A DNA stretch of 64,000 bases from Tubiluchus corallicola (GCA_030141605.1 JAQGDQ010000045.1:372001-436000), one strand, 5' to 3'; shown: positions 34,513-49,648, numbered from the stretch's first letter. Program-made: numbers and translations. The notes: generated by a model from the sequence alone, not told the origin.

Positions 34513-37500
34513 ATATATATGTATGTATATGTATATGCCACAGGCAAAGTGTGAAACTGGGTATTCCGTATAGTGCCTAGGCACTTCATGAAATACTATG
34601 ACAAACCAGGCAAAGTGTCCAAAATAACTTCTTGTAAACCTTTCCTAGGCAAAGTGTCTTGTACACCAAGTAAATTGTCCAAAACAATAATTTCTTGTGC
34701 ACTATTCCTGGGCTTTTTATAGAATGTTCAATAAATTTTAAGTGAATGTAAAACAAATGGTCAACTGTTTTGGTAAAATGTTTTTAGGTATTTTATATCA
34801 GTCTACTTTTGTTCCAAGGAATGTGTGAAATAAGTCATACAGACATATTTTATGCACATGTAAAGTTTGTGTTAAAATAGGTAAATAGGTAGTAGGTATT
34901 CACAACTATTGCCTGCTCTAGAACTGTTGTGTTTTTGGATCCGGCTCGAAGTGCGGGATTCTTAAAGTTGTTGACACATTTATCTTTGAAAGAAAAAGAC
35001 AGGCCACATGCAATTTTGATTGTAGGTACTGCGCACAAGGGTATTGCGGACGATTACCAGACAGTAACAGATTTTTCACTTCAAATATGTCCATTAAATT
35101 GATCACGCCCATTAAAATATCTGCACTGTTACAGTGTTGGCTTTTTTCATTCCAATGTAAAAGTGGATCTGCCCCAAAAATGCATAATCTGAGTGTTAAT
35201 AAAAACTGATTCTGGACAACTGTAAACGCTTTCGATGGTTGTTTTATGGAAAAACCTCTAATTGAGCAAAATGGACATGCCGGATTCAAGGACATTTTTG
35301 TGAGCTGTGTTTCATATAGGATGGATGCAGAACCGCTCCACGTTTAAAATAAAAGACCTGATTTTACACTCAATTAGAAAAAGGCAAGTAAACAAAGTAT
35401 TAAACATTGTTTTTCTAAGTGATGAAAACACCAGCACTAATTGGTAAATGGTAAATATGTAAATGACTTTAGTGTCAAGGCGAAAAAGCTGCCTCCTCAT
35501 TATTGCCTTTGGTTGTCCAGCTGAAAAGCAATCATGTAACGCCTGTACTAAAAACGAATGCGGACATAAAGTGAACTGCTTGGCATAATTTGTGATACAC
35601 ACACATATCGATTGTGCGATCCCATAATTATTCTAAATTTCGACCGCTATAACCGTATTATTTATTTGTTTTATATTTATAACATTCAGTTATATTTTTG
35701 TTTTCTATAAAACATTTTAAGATATTAATAAGACAATTAACTCACCAGCTTATTTGAACTCCATGCTTAATTTAATACAATGGCTAGGCCGTTCTATACA
35801 AAACCTACGTATAGCAGAAAAAAATCTAGCAAATGTTGGATCCAGCACGAATTATGTTCATTTTATTGTTTGCCAAAGTCACTTTTCGCATTTTGTGTAG
35901 ATCGTTGTTATGACACAAAACGGCTAGGTAAAGTGTGAAAGTGGCGAAGCAAAAGCATTTATTTCACACTTTTGTCGAAATGCATTATATGAGATGCAGG
36001 AAAATTTTATAAAATGTCTAAATTTTGCACATTGCCTGTAACATATATCAGATGGACACAAAAAAGTAAGCCCATTTCAAAATGACACAGAGCCGAGGGC
36101 TTTTACGCAATTTGTATATTGTTTTGCCGTCGGGTTTTCGCCGTCAGGGGCGCGACAATAACCGCTGAACGGTTTAAGCAAGAGCTATTGGTGAGGCCTT
36201 GTTTTTGTCCACTACGTCCTGAAAATAGACTAGCGAACCAAACGACTGGGAGACATTAAGTCAGCTTTAAAAGAGCAGCAAATGGCTTCACCTACTAATC
36301 ATTTAAGAAAAGAGTAAACTTTGAGACCATCAAACTGCTGCCGTTTTGTGAAGTACGAATGAAGCTTTAAAATAAAACAGGGTACGTTTGCAGCAACCAT
36401 CGAACTCTAAGATTCAGAATAAGGTACTTGTATTTAGAGATTTTGCACAAGTAAGACGGGTAGGTTTTTAAATTTAATCCAATCAGAAAGTAGGATTAGC
36501 GAATTTCACGCATGTTGAATTATTACATTCTGATTAACAGGATGTTTTTATTTTAAAGTAATTTTGCATGGTGAAATTCAGCCCCGCGACAATATTAATT
36601 TAAAAGTGTAAACTAGAAGCATTTTAGGAATTATGAACTAATTTCTGCTGAGAGTTAAAAAATTAGGCATTTTGTGCTTGACATTGTTATCAAGCGAATA
36701 AAAATGGAAAAAGTCGATAATAGTTTGATTATATTGACTTTATAGAGATGTTAATTTTATTTTATTGATTTCATTCATTTTGTGTCCGTCCTGTACATTG
36801 CTGTTACCTATATTGCCCCAAATAGTCGCGGTTAAGAAGGCAGAATTAATTAGTAACACTAATTCCGAATAAGGTAAAAGACTTATGAATAGTAAATCAG
36901 TACTTCACAACTACTTGTTCAGTAAAACTAGGTGCTTCAGTAATGCATATTACAGCCGCTTATTCTTATGAAACCTTTTAATTTCAAAGCTCCATGATAA
37001 TTTGAAAACTATTAAACCACTTGGCAATGATCCAAGAATTCTATACCTTTTAGCTTAATCGTAACGTTGTTTATAATAGTTACAAAGAACCTAATGGGGC
37101 TATTGCTTGCCTTAGTACACTAGAACAATTATCACCCTGCAGCAAATTTCCTTTGCACTAGGTAAAACCATGTCACCATGCATCAAATATGTCTGAACTC
37201 TGAAATTGATATTAGTTGGAACTAAGGTAGGCTCTCAGTTGAGATGCAATTTCTGTAAAACGTTGTGCGCATAAGAAACATATTAGCGTCTTTAATTATC
37301 CGCGAAACAAAAGCTTTTGGGCAAATTTACCTGGCTTCATAATTGTGCGCATATGTTTTCAGTTTGCTGCAATGCAGACACACCTGCTTATAATAATAAT
37401 AATAATAATAGTAATAATAGATGGTTTCTGTACGGGGGCGATATTGTGATTCACTTAAGCAGACGACAGGCATGGTGTAGCTAGAATTTGCTTAGCTTGA

Positions 37501-40500
37501 TCAAATCAACAGACATATGGTAATTAATGTTCTCTGCAATATCTATCACACGCCGCGAGAATTAGACGTAGCATGGCTTAATAAGATTACTTTCTGAGCT
37601 GCTATGCACAGCGTTGTTGTAATGTGTGACTGTCAGATCAATGTAAATTTAATATAATCCTGCAGGCTAGGACACTGCTATCTGCAATAGCTGTTTTATA
37701 AACTTATCATTACCAGATGGACGCAACATGAACTGTTATACCGTTATGCTAAAAAGTGTCATTAATTTGTACTTTTTGTGGCAATAAGTAAACTGCAAGA
37801 GGCAGCAAAATACATGTACTGTAATTAAATTTAATTGGTTACTAGGTAGTTAGAGTTCAAGGCATGTGCAGCTACCTAGTTTGCAGCGTTTTTACGAAAA
37901 TTAATTGCTGGTCTAGAGAAATTGAATAAAATCGCCATATCATTAATAATTCAAACGAGTTAATGTCACTGTTAGACTATTAGTCAAAGTCATGGTCGTA
38001 CACTGGTCGTAGCCATACAAAATGAAAAATATTATTAATCTATTTTTTTATAACAACTGTATTTCAAAGCCTATAATTAAAATGAGCTAATGGTGAATTT
38101 TATAAACTAATTTGTCAAAAATAAGAATAAATCAAACGAAATACAAAAATCGTTAGGTTAAAATTACCTTCTCAATGCTAAAGTAGTACGTGTCGGTATT
38201 TTTCATGCAATTCCCGTACTAGAATCCAGCACGCAGTAATATCAGGGCCTATTCTCAGTGTAAATTGTTGTAACTGGATCTGTACCTGGATAATTATGAA
38301 AGGCAATATTAAGGCCATTTCGCTTGATGCTCAAAGATCCTACTGTTATTGTTTGACGAATGCATGTATTGGTTCTGTGTTCAGACCAATTTGTGATGAA
38401 ATGAGAACTGACTGGATACAACTGTCAAATTTCCAGGAATGATTCTCTGGATCATTTTAACAGCACTTTGGACATTTTTATAAAATTCTGCCCTTTTTGC
38501 CCGCTGTTCCGGGACACTAAAAGGTCAAATAAATGGTCCTGCACTTTGAGGCTTATAACTCCCTAGACATTCTCAGACAGAGAAAGTTATATGTGGGTTT
38601 CATTTGGTGGTACGATTAGTGACCTAGGTACACACGAAGTAGCCAAATTACGTCATCAGAAGTCAGATATGCATGATTGTGTGCTTGTGCCGGTGTGCGT
38701 GTACGTGTACGTGCGTGTGTGCGCGCGTGTGCGTGTGTGCGTATGCGATTTATCCAAGTATTCTTGTCCAAGGAAACAATTATTCCCTGTGAGTAAACTC
38801 ACCGAAACTTTCCTATGACAATTAATTTTCCTATAAACACATTTGTGTCACCTGGTTTATTTGTCCAACATTACATTCACCCCTAATTGATGTGCGATAT
38901 TTCTGACTCAAACGAAATGCTGTTGATCTTCTGAATTAAATATTAGCGTCTATTGACAGATATCAGAAATGTTAACACAAGCATTTGTTGACAAAACACT
39001 GTGTGTTCTGTGCAGGATGTACAAAGGGTGCATGGGATAATGAGAAAAGAAGGCTCGCAATCAATTATTATCAGAAGTCAGAATGTTAATGAAATTTAGT
39101 ACAAATAGCAGAATTAAAAAAAGGAATGAAAAAAAAGTGATGATTAAATTAAAAAAGGCGTTGTGGAGCCTTACTTTGTCTTGCTTGTGTAAGTCACATG
39201 TTTTATTGATTAATCATGCATTTCATCTTGTTTTCAGTGGTATTTGGTTTTTCTAATTGCTACTAGACATATACATATGAATGTAGAAAATATTTACATA
39301 TACGACTCCTGCATATTTGGCTACCAGAAGTTATAAAAGGCAGCCTAGTGTGCTGAATTCTCGGCCCCATGTTTTCAGGTTAGTTTTTGACGGGGGCTAT
39401 GTCCCCTACTGGCCTGCTTAGAACTTTGTCAACTCGTATCAAGTGTAACAACGTGAAAGCGTGATGTAGCTATTTATCAATGAGTACTTGCTACACCTGA
39501 GTCTGTTTTACTAAAACTTCATTTTATTTAGGTTTTTTGTTAGAGGAAAATCATCCTTATTGTTTGTGCGTAGTTGTTAATTGAATATGCTCTTTTTGTT
39601 AAATAAGACTCAAATTAAAGGATTTGTATGGAATGAATGAGCTTGGAATTACTTAGGTTAGGCCAGATTTGGTTTGTATTTGGGAACAGAGATGACCGAG
39701 TTCTTCTGGCACCGAGACACTGATGGCATTATGGCAGCACATAGGTGTCAGAACTGGTTTAGTTGGTTTTTGTTCGTGAGAATACGATTTGTGGCTGTCA
39801 AAATAGTGTATCCATTAATTAACTGAAGTGACTTCGAAACAGTTGCCTCGTTGACTGGGATGAGACTTACTGTAGTGATAGTATATTTAAAAGTTCAATC
39901 ACAACAGTAATACTCCTCTGCCACTGTTGCCTAAAGCCAGCCGTATAGAAAGCGATACCAGCTTCCTATCAACTATTGACTTGTCTTAATTAGCACTCTC
40001 AATGTTCAGAAAGTTTTAAGAAAAGCTATTGCTTTTCGGCATTTGTATTGTATTTCCAGTCGACAATATACAGAGATTAAAGTTGAAAGTTTTGTTGTAG
40101 TTTTCGGAATTTTATTCGGTTTGTTGCTGTTGTTTATAATTTAATGACAGTTGCCAGCTTTTCCTCGTTGCTGTTTCTATTAAACGAGCAAATTAAACCA
40201 TTTCGTTCTAGAAAATACAGCTCATTATCTAACAAAGGCAAATTATATCCAGCTCGATAAAGCTCTTGGTAAAAAATTCTTCTCAAAGCAACAATTTGTT
40301 GAACTGGTTTTCCATTATGTGACCTGTAATAAATCTTTGAATAAACTTACGCTTTAAATTTTCCGTTGGAGTTTTCGATATTTTTTTTAAATAATAAAAA
40401 ATAATGAATACTGGAGTCCTATAAACGTGATGTGTTTCTATATGGTGCATGTGACGTGCTTTACGCAAATGTTTTCGTTATATTATAGTGTATGATTAAA

Positions 40501-42887
40501 TTACCTAGCACGGGCGAAATTCTGTTATTAGATTTGCCAGGATTTTAGTATTGCCTGGGTATTCATAGTTTCTCTAATAAGTATATTTTCTATTTTCCGT
40601 TTTCCACGTAGTGTTTACACGTTTGTTTGCCTAATTCTTTAATAGTTACTGTCCTTTTCTCACTTCTTTGAAGTTTTGTTTTCTTTCTTTCTCATTGTTT
40701 CATTCTTGTTCATTCGTTAACTCTATAATTAAAATGCTGAACTAAACACTAGACTAAATGTAATCTATTTCCTTATTGTCATCACTATTTAACAGAATCT
40801 GATGTAATTAAATGTTTTATTGTGTTATACATGTATGTATATGCAGACAACAATAATTCTTGAATGCCAGTTTTATAATAATATGAAACCAAGGGTTATC
40901 AACGATTGTTTACTTCTAATGTGAGTTGTAAAATGATGATTTCTAAGAAGGTTAATCAGCTGGGAATTACCGTTATTTGGCATCAAAAGAAATGTGAAAT
41001 GAAATTGTGGCATTACTTTGTGACATAGCTTCTGTGCCAAACTTTCCCCTGATGGCTTCGTAATGAACAATCGCATTTAGACTGTGTTCATGTCTTCAGG
41101 AGAAAACCACTTACAGAAAGAAGTATTCCTTTCAGACAGGAAAACTGAATTGGTTATTTTTTTTACCAAGACGTCGGTTTGATATCTTATTTTAGTTGAT
41201 AGACCGAAACAGTCGAGATCTTGTACGTGACGTCCATTGTTAACGACCTATTGAAGCAGAGTCATCATTTGTGTACTTCAGACAATTATTTAAGTACGTG
41301 AACTAAAATCTCGTGTACGATCAATATGTTAAAGGGAACTGAGTTGCAAAACTGCAAAATGCAAAATTTATTTACCACTGTAAAAATACAAAATCATTTG
41401 ACATAGCGGTTTTGATGCTATCGTGACATTATGAAAAAACGAACTTCAAATGTTACTGTACCTCCCAGCTTTGTGTTACAAACAAAATCTCGGCCACATT
41501 ATTATATCTCCGGCACAAGATATTTATGGCACTAAATAATTTCGTTAAAATGTAACCTTCAGAAAGGTATGTTTAATGACAAACATTTGACGAGAAACTT
41601 AATGTCAGTTATAACAACACTAACGTTATAAAATGTAGTTTACAGTGACTTTTCTGGATGAACTTGGTTTGTTGGGATAAAATAATCATCTTTGTACAAT
41701 GATGGTACCTTACAATAATGAAGTCACCTTTCCAACAGTAGTACTGTTTCCAACTGTAACAGTAGTATCAGATGTCGTCCCTCAATTGACATTAATGACT
41801 GAATAGCTCAAGTTAATGAAAAGAGCCTTCTGGCCTGTACAGGGCGGCGTCTTTTATACTCTCCTGTGACATTTGGCAAATGTCACCTCCTCAAACTCAT
41901 ATTAAACGGCATAACTTTGGTTACGCAGCCACTGGTCAGTAATGCATTCGATCCTGGCATTGCTTCTGGCTTATGACTGGTGTATACTAGAGTGACCAAT
42001 AACAATATAATAATCGATACATATATGTAATAAGTCTGATTTGTACACTACTTACATGTGCAACGATCGTGTAAGACATTAGCCAATAAAAAACTAGGAC
42101 ACGTGCTTCTTTTGTGCTGAAGCGCACGTAATGGGCATCGTCCTCACATGCATTTATCGACTAAAAATAATTTTCTTGACAAAACATAGGAGCCAACAGC
42201 AATGATTATCACAGTAATCAATATTGAACGACCTATAACGCTTGTAAAGATGCCTGATTAACGAGCAGTTTCGTGTTCCTATGCTGAGCGCTGAGTTGTT
42301 AATATCTTTCGCTAATTGCTCCATATTTCTCTCCTGCTACATCTAATGACCTTATCGAATATAATTATACTGACATTCAGGATAAAATTTAATTAGAATG
42401 TATTGAGCGACACAAAAACATATAGGGAAAGTTTCGAAGGTTTTTTTATGAAACTAAACTGTGTGTCAGTTGTGATTATTGCCAAGCTGCATTAATGAAC
42501 AAAACAAATATAAAAATACGAATGAGTGATAAAAGTTCCACAGTTACTAAGACTAGCCATTCAATGTGGTTATAGCTGCAGTTGAGAAACTTTTTCTGTA
42601 TTTACTATTTGCACATTCATTAGGAATGATAGTCCCCTTGCAACTTTCTATGTAATCATACCTCACACGTGTGTTAGGTGCCAAATTTAGATTTCTTCAT
42701 TTAGAATGCTTAAAATGATACAAATGCTCTTTACGAGCGCAATTTGTGTATGTCACCGACGAATGTAAGTATGAACATTTTCTGTTGCTATGCTCTGTAT
42801 TATAATAGCATACGCTTACGTTTTCTTACTAAAGTAGCTTCTATTCTTCAACCTTACATTAACTTTAATACTTGCTCCGTCAGTAAA
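34513..42887. other. Elk intron 1, noncoding stretch
   Basis: No supported gene. Degenerate 'ggcaaagtgtcc' units repeat at 34542-34700. A minus-strand frame at 34918-35295 looks more protein-like than average but matches nothing I recognise. Microsatellites: AAT at 37389-37420 and GT-rich at 38678-38740. Confidence 0.6.
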
Positions 42888-43106
42888 GGCGCGTTCAGAC
42901 TAAAGAGTTCTCTTACAACTTATTGTGGAGCTTCTCTCTGAGAGTAAACTTGCAACTTGTTAACAGCTTGGCAACTTTTCTCTCTGAAAATGCCAAATTG
43001 TCAAGTTGCGCATGAACTCTCAGCAACTCTCATTGAGCTTTCAATAAGTTGCGAGAGAAGTCGCGCAACAAGTTGTGAGAGAACTCTATTGTAGTCTGAA
43101 TGCGCG
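42888..43106. mobile_element. MITE-like element with long terminal inverted repeats
   Basis: The left end, starting GGCGCGTTCAGACTA, and the right end, whose reverse complement starts CGCGCATTCAGACTAC, match for about 60 bp. They share 'gagttctctYacaactt' and 'cttctctc' blocks. At 219 bp with no reading frame, this fits a non-autonomous DNA transposon. The target duplication is unclear. Confidence 0.7.
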
Positions 43107-46100
43107 ATAAGTTTACTCGTGATACAGCCAAGAGAGAACTAGAACAATGGGAACACGTTTAGCTGAACGATGCTGACTCTGCTGATTGTCTACAACACGC
43201 TGTAAAAAGCCGGTCTATGTCACTTGACTTGTTTTGAGTGCATAAAAACTGGCTGGCCGACATTTGCCCGCTATACCCATAGAAATTTCTTTTTACAGAG
43301 ATAGACCTGAATCCAGTTACGCCGATTTCTTTGCATTCGGGTTATCTAATAAACTAGGCAATGACTTCATTACAAACCAGGCAGATGAAACCAGAAGTTC
43401 TGTAACTCAGTTATAATGTAGACTACAGTCTACGGACGCCGATGATATTATTCAGACACAGTAGATTCAGATTTGAATCCCGAATATGAAAATAAAAATT
43501 ATTAATTTTCGCAACTATGTACCTTAAACGTGTGTCTTGATTTATTTTTAGCCCTGTGATGCAGATTTTGGTTACCGTCATCATTTAGTTTAAAGGGTCT
43601 TACTAATTAGCGTTAAATTAACAGACATCAGTAGCATCGAGGAACGTCAAGAAAGGCCTGCAGGCTACAGCCATTTTTTGTATAATTTCGCATTTTCAAC
43701 TCAATACACTATCTTAATGCACATAATACTAAAACTGATGATGAGGATGATGATGATGTTTATGGTAATACCTAAAGGTATACTCTTTGTGAAGAGTAGT
43801 TATATGAGATGAACACTGATACCAGCGCTGCCATTCCTGCCTCCACTACCTCCATAGTGATAATCCACAATTGTCATGATCACCATCGTCATCACCGCTA
43901 CCAAATCAACTGCTGCCAAAGTCTCCGCCTCAGCTGCCACTTTTGATGTTATGGTATTGCCACTACTTGCACCACTGATTTTACTGCTTGATGATTCTTG
44001 AGACAAGGATCCAGTTTGTAGGACTGAAATATGAATTTCTTACCAATAATGGCAGTATATTCGTTTAAATTAAATCAAGCGTTAGTAAAATCTCAGTCGT
44101 TTAGTCTAATTGGGACTCACAGTTCTCATAAAAGCCTTTGTTGTTCAAATTAAAAAAAACCCAGAATGCATCAGAAAATAATAGATCCTTCTTTTAGCTT
44201 CTCAGCCTTCGTTGCACTTGCATTCAAAATGTGTGCGTCTGAAAATGCCAACTCGCTTCACCTACTCAGATCCGCTTTGGTGGACTACGAAAACAGCATC
44301 AAAGATTGAGCTCGCTACAGTCTATTCATGCATGATAGATTATCTGTCAATACGAGCTTTACACAAAAACATCTAATTTCAAATGGTATGGAGAGAGAGT
44401 TTTCGTGCTATCACAGTGCATATTTAATTCCTGTCAGTTTGGCCATGAAGTTAGTATTCGATATGCATAAATAAACAGTGTTTTACATGAATTTTGTTTA
44501 GCAAATTCATCATTCAAGTCCTTTTCTATAAGAATCAATACAACTGTACAACAAACACTATATTTATATTCATTGAACCATTAAGGAAAGAAATTACAAA
44601 AGACAAAGAAAAACGACCTAAAAAACATTATGTATCTGAACAAAGAAACTATACTACAGTGGTGGCCGGTAATAAAATTACAGGAAAATAGTCACAGAAA
44701 AAAGTCACATATTTGGCTAGGAAGGAAAGTCAGGTAATCAAACAAAAATATTCAAATCAGCCACAATTTATATAAGTACCATTTACAACTAAAGTAATAA
44801 AACAGAAAATAGGGTTAGCATTAGGGTTATGTTTATTTTATTATTTGACTTTTTTCCGGCGACCCTTTTCTTGTTACTTTTTTTTGTCACTTTTTTCTTG
44901 TGAGGTTTTTATGACTTTTAACGTTTTTACCTGTGTCTTTTTCCCTGGATTCACTATAGTCACTACTAGAATCGCCTATGTAGAAAAATGATTTTGTTGG
45001 AAATGCTTGAACAGTTGACATATAAGCAGCGAAGTTTAAGTAAAACAGTTACTGCAATACTGCAATTCATAATGTACCAATTTTGCACGTTTTCTTTTGC
45101 AATACCCTTTCCTATTTGCCCTAGTACCGAATTAAAGCATTCGCGTGAGGCTTCTTTTTCCTTAATTACCATACTATTCTTCTTTTAAGGGTATTTTTTC
45201 TTTGATCTGTTATCTATTTCTGTATGTGTAACTACCCCGATTTTCAAATTAGCATAAACTTTCTTATAGCCCCTTTATTACAGATGAAAAATCTTTTTTG
45301 CAATTTTAGCGTATATGCTTGTCGCTAACAAGCTTACCATGAAATGTTAAACGCATCGGAAGAATTTGTTACGTAAAATTCACGTAAATGTAAAGATTGC
45401 CATTCACAAAAAAATTTCTACACTTTAGTGTTGGACACACTTAGCGTATGGTAGGAAGTCTTTGGACGAGATACACCTCTAAAACTTATAGGAAGACAAG
45501 ATGATTTTCCATATGTTACCCCATTTTCAAGTACGATAAAAGTATCCATTTTAACGCAATTAATATTGCAAAAGCGTGTCTGATAATTAAATAATGGATT
45601 TAAAATTTAATTAACGGCGGGCGAGCCTAACTATTGATGACATCACAAACTAACATAATTTTCAACAGCAAAACTGTTCAACGAGCTTGTTGCACATATT
45701 TGCAAAAGCGAAAATCGAAGTACAGTGCTACTGCAAGATATTCAGTGTGCTGTACCAAAACTAGGCAAGTTTTAAGAATACAATTCCAATTTCAATCTTA
45801 ACGCTCTGCCCACGCACGAGCTGTCGAGCCTGTGTAGTTCGTCACAAACTAACACATCTGAACTGAGACGTACAGCACCTGTTTTTTGTGCAATGCGTTT
45901 CCAAGATGCAGGCGCTAGTGCCAGTCTAACTAGCGAATGGCGAAATGCATGTAACAGCAAAGAGCTAGTGGCGCGAACGCAAAATTGTGTTTCGAGATTT
46001 TAAAAAGTAGATTGTTCTGACCTACAGTTTAATTTGGGTCCGGTTTTGCTTTAACACGTTGGCGGTTGAGAGTCCTTGGTAAATATTGATGTAACAGATA

Positions 46101-47423
46101 AAGGAAACAATAACAGTAGTACTTGATGATATTTACAGCCAAAAAGATGTTTTGAGGATTTTCAGTGAGCTTTCTCTCTACTTCGAGGGCTCAGTGTTTC
46201 AATAACTCTACTAAACTGGGACGCTGGTGTGACCTGTGTACCGTATGGATTGTGAGAATTGAACCTCCCAATGAGAAACCAGTGCGTTGCTGATAAGCTA
46301 GAAGGACTAGAGAGCCAAAAGATGAAGACAGAATCTTCCTTTCTGTTATTAGGCAACAGTGTTTTAGATTCGCACCAGGGCCAACAATATGTGTATCCAT
46401 ATCTTTGAAGACAAGCTGATGGCGAGAATTGTCGAGGACAGGTAACATCGAGTAGGGAGATACTTGGATAAGGAGATACCTGGGAAATAAAAATTGATAT
46501 ACTGATATTTTTTAGAATAGAGTACGTGGAGAAGAGGGCCCTTCCTCCAGCATTGAGGACATGTGAAAGCAAGCGCAGCATGCAATTAGTTGTATTCTAC
46601 ATACTTTAACTTGTCTCTCAGTTGAGATTAAAAACACTCTTTTTAATACGCTTTGAATGTCACAGACTCACAGTGAAATATAGAATAGATCTAGTGAGGG
46701 TAGATTTTGTTACGCAGTTAATAAGACGACCTCGGAGATAAATTCAAAGCAGATAAAACCGTGTAAATCGGAACGCATTTTTGTACCAGAGCTGCTAACT
46801 ATTACGTACATGTAAAAGCGTGTGTATGTGAAGGCATATGCGAGAACAACTACAAGTAATCAAGGAAGTGTTCAAATTTAAACAACTGGTGACTTCTACC
46901 CGCCAGTTAGGTATGGTATATGTAAAACCGCGCGTAAATGTGAACACTTTCTTATGCTACAAGATTTAAATGGCCTACAACTTGAGATTCTGACTCATTA
47001 CAGGCAGACTCATTATAGACTCTGAGCGATTCTCATGATGTAAGTCATTATTTTCATGGTCGACCAGAGAACTCGGATATCATACTAGCTTAATTAACCA
47101 AGGAAAAAGATTTCCCTCATTAGGATCCTGGCTGTTTGCATATCATTCATGAAACGAAACGAACCGTGTTGAGAATTGATATTGTGCGTCGTCAAGTTAA
47201 CGCCTTAACTTCACCCGTACAGATGCAGATACGGAAAATCATGCTAATGATGTAAATAATTGCACAAACAACGCATGAGATTTGTGTGCACACCGCGAGG
47301 AGAATGGACAAAATTTGTTCTCTCTCACTGCGTGTGCCAGTCATGATTGATTTGCATGCCAAGGGCAAGTGTTTCAAAGTTCGTAATGGATGCATTAACC
47401 ACTACCGCGTATATTGGCTTCAG
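43107..47423. other. Elk intron 1, noncoding stretch
   Basis: No gene that I can support. The minus-strand frames at 46162-46581 follow a good-looking acceptor ('ttttatttcccag') but show no recognisable domain. Confidence 0.55.
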
Positions 47424-48090
47424 GAGCCAGTCTGAGAGACCACAGTGTAGATCATGTTTCACGTAATATTAAACTAGCTGAACTAAACATGGCTGAACGT
47501 ACAAATCACGTTTCACGTGACACGATACTGATTGTCTGAGAGATTATTATAATAATCAGTTTTTCACGTGATACCATTGGCTGTCTGAGAGACTATTGTA
47601 ACAATCAGGTTTCACGTGATACCATGCTATCTGTCTGAGAGACTACGTAATAATCATGTGTCACGTGATACCATGCTGTCTGTCTGAGAGACTACGTAAT
47701 AATCATGTGTCACGTGTTACCATGCTGACTGTCTGAGAGACTACTGTAACAATCAGGTTTCGCGTGATACCATGCTGGCGTCTGAGAGACAATATAATAA
47801 TCATGTATCACGTGATGTGTTTCATGTATACTAAGCTGGTTATATAAGAAACCCTTGTAATGATCATGTTTCACGTACTATCAAGCTGACTATGAGAGAC
47901 TATTTTAACGATCATATTTCACATTGTACCAAGCTGGGTGTCTCAGAGCCTGCTACAGTTATCTTATTTCGCGTACTGTATTACCAAGTTGGCTATCTGA
48001 GGGTCATATTTCACACGTTACGTCAAGCTGAGAAACCGTTGTAATGATTATGCTGCACATGATACCAAGCTGACTGTGTGAACTAAACTG
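47424..48090 (+). repeat. Minisatellite of about 49-bp units carrying CACGTG
   Basis: About 13 head-to-tail units share the pattern 'gtttcacgtgataccatgct', then 'gtctgagagactac', then 'gtaayaatcat'. Six units keep the palindrome CACGTG; others read CGCGTG, CACGTA or CACATG. Units 2-6 are the best preserved, and later units decay rightward with indels. One detached unit lies at 48199-48272. Confidence 0.92.
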
Positions 48091-48272
48091 AAGCTGTCTA
48101 TATTTTCTATCAAAAACTGGTCCTTAGATGACGGATACATAAAATATAAAAATATAAAAGGACACTACTATCTTAAATAACTAACCTAAAAACTTGTTTA
48201 TGTCTGAGAGACCATTGTAGTATTCATGTTTCATGTGATACCAAGCTGGCTATCTGAGAGACTACTCACATA

Positions 48273-49500
48273 TCGCAATATATCTTTAAAAATTCGAGCA
48301 ATCTAAACTAGTTCTAGCACTTATTCAAAGAAATTAAACTGTATTGCTAGAATCAATATTAGAAATGTAGGCCTACTTAAAATAAAACTTTGTGCAATTA
48401 ACAATAACCTAAAATCAGTTTGACTTACAGTATTGCTTCTACTTGATATTTAGGCCGTACACCGTTACGCCACATCAGCTTATTAAAAATAATTACCACA
48501 ATTTATTACTGGTGTATTGTAATTTCGGTTTTGCCATCAATAAGTTCAACTCAAATCTGTTTGAATAATCAGTTGTTATATTCCCTTGACAATAACTGTG
48601 GGGTTTTTACACGCGTGGTGAGGATGAAATGAGGGCAATTATCAGAAATAAGCTTGCTGTGCTACCAAATTTTCTTCGTCAGTTTTATGAAATAGTGGAA
48701 TTAAGGCATAATGCTTCATAACAAATCATGCTAATCTAGTTTGTTTTTTAACCGTATAGAGCATAAAATTACAAATCTAACAGATAATCACTTGGCTGTG
48801 AAAAGATGCTAATGATTTGACGATTTGACGGTAAAAAGCTGTCGTTAAAAATCAAATCAAAATTAAAACTGTAATCACACAATTATATGAACATTAGTAC
48901 TATGTTCTTAGATAAAAACAATTAAAATGCGTTGGCTAATTATTTGGCTTTTTGATTTTGCGGAAGTTGCCCTAAAAGCTGCATTGTTCCTGAGTTTTTC
49001 ACGTTTTATATTAGTTTGCGTGTGTTTTAGTTCGAATGCTTCATATTATTTTTTGTTCAGTTTCTCAAAGGGATTATGTAACATGATTGACATAATGCCA
49101 CATATGATACATGAGATAATATGTCACTACCACATGGTTGATGACTCCTTTAATTATGTATGGAATCTTGTGAGAAATGTCAACTCTTCCTCTTATAGAT
49201 AATAGTAATAGACTCTCACAACTAATAATAGACTCAAAATGTTGGAAATATTTTCAAATCTGAAAGTTATAATGCAGCATGTTGTGCTATTTTCGAAAGT
49301 TTGGGCATTTTTAATGCATTGTAAAACTTGTCCTCCGGACATGTGGTTTGATTGTCACACTGTAAAGCGACGTCACTTTTCTTTTTTCTTCATTTTATTT
49401 ATTCATTTACTTTATACGTGTTTCTTCCCTTTGAAAAATACTGCTTATGTTATGTGTTGGGGCAATCCTGATAATTTATTATCTGGCTGCATCAATTTGG
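48273..49500. other. Elk intron 1, noncoding stretch
   Basis: AT-rich sequence with only short, hydrophobic, unconvincing reading frames. No feature is supported. Confidence 0.6.
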
Positions 49501-49648
49501 TACAGCTGCTGCTGCTTTACTACTACTATTGCTGTTGCCACTGCCACTGCCCTATTTCTACCACTACTGCCACTGTCAATGCCATTGCCACTGCCACTGC
49601 CAGTACCACTACCACTACCAGTACCACTACCAGTACCACTACCACTAA
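49501..49648. repeat. CTG/CCA/CTA triplet and hexanucleotide tract
   Basis: A low-complexity run of 'tgctgc', 'cactgc' and 'accact' units. The Thr/Ala-rich and Pro/Leu-rich frames through it are artefacts of the repeat. Confidence 0.92.

Noticed and set aside
34918-35295. 125-codon minus-strand frame with a CPFC motif
   Set aside because: It might be a decayed transposon fragment, but I recognise no family and the neighbouring frames are closed.
46162-46581. 139-codon minus-strand frame after a good acceptor-like sequence
   Set aside because: It is Ser-rich with no domain and no partner exon or in-phase donor; two other frames in the same place are equally open.
47424-48090. CRISPR-like regular repeats
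   Set aside because: Units are contiguous 49-bp tandem copies without unique spacers, in an animal genome.
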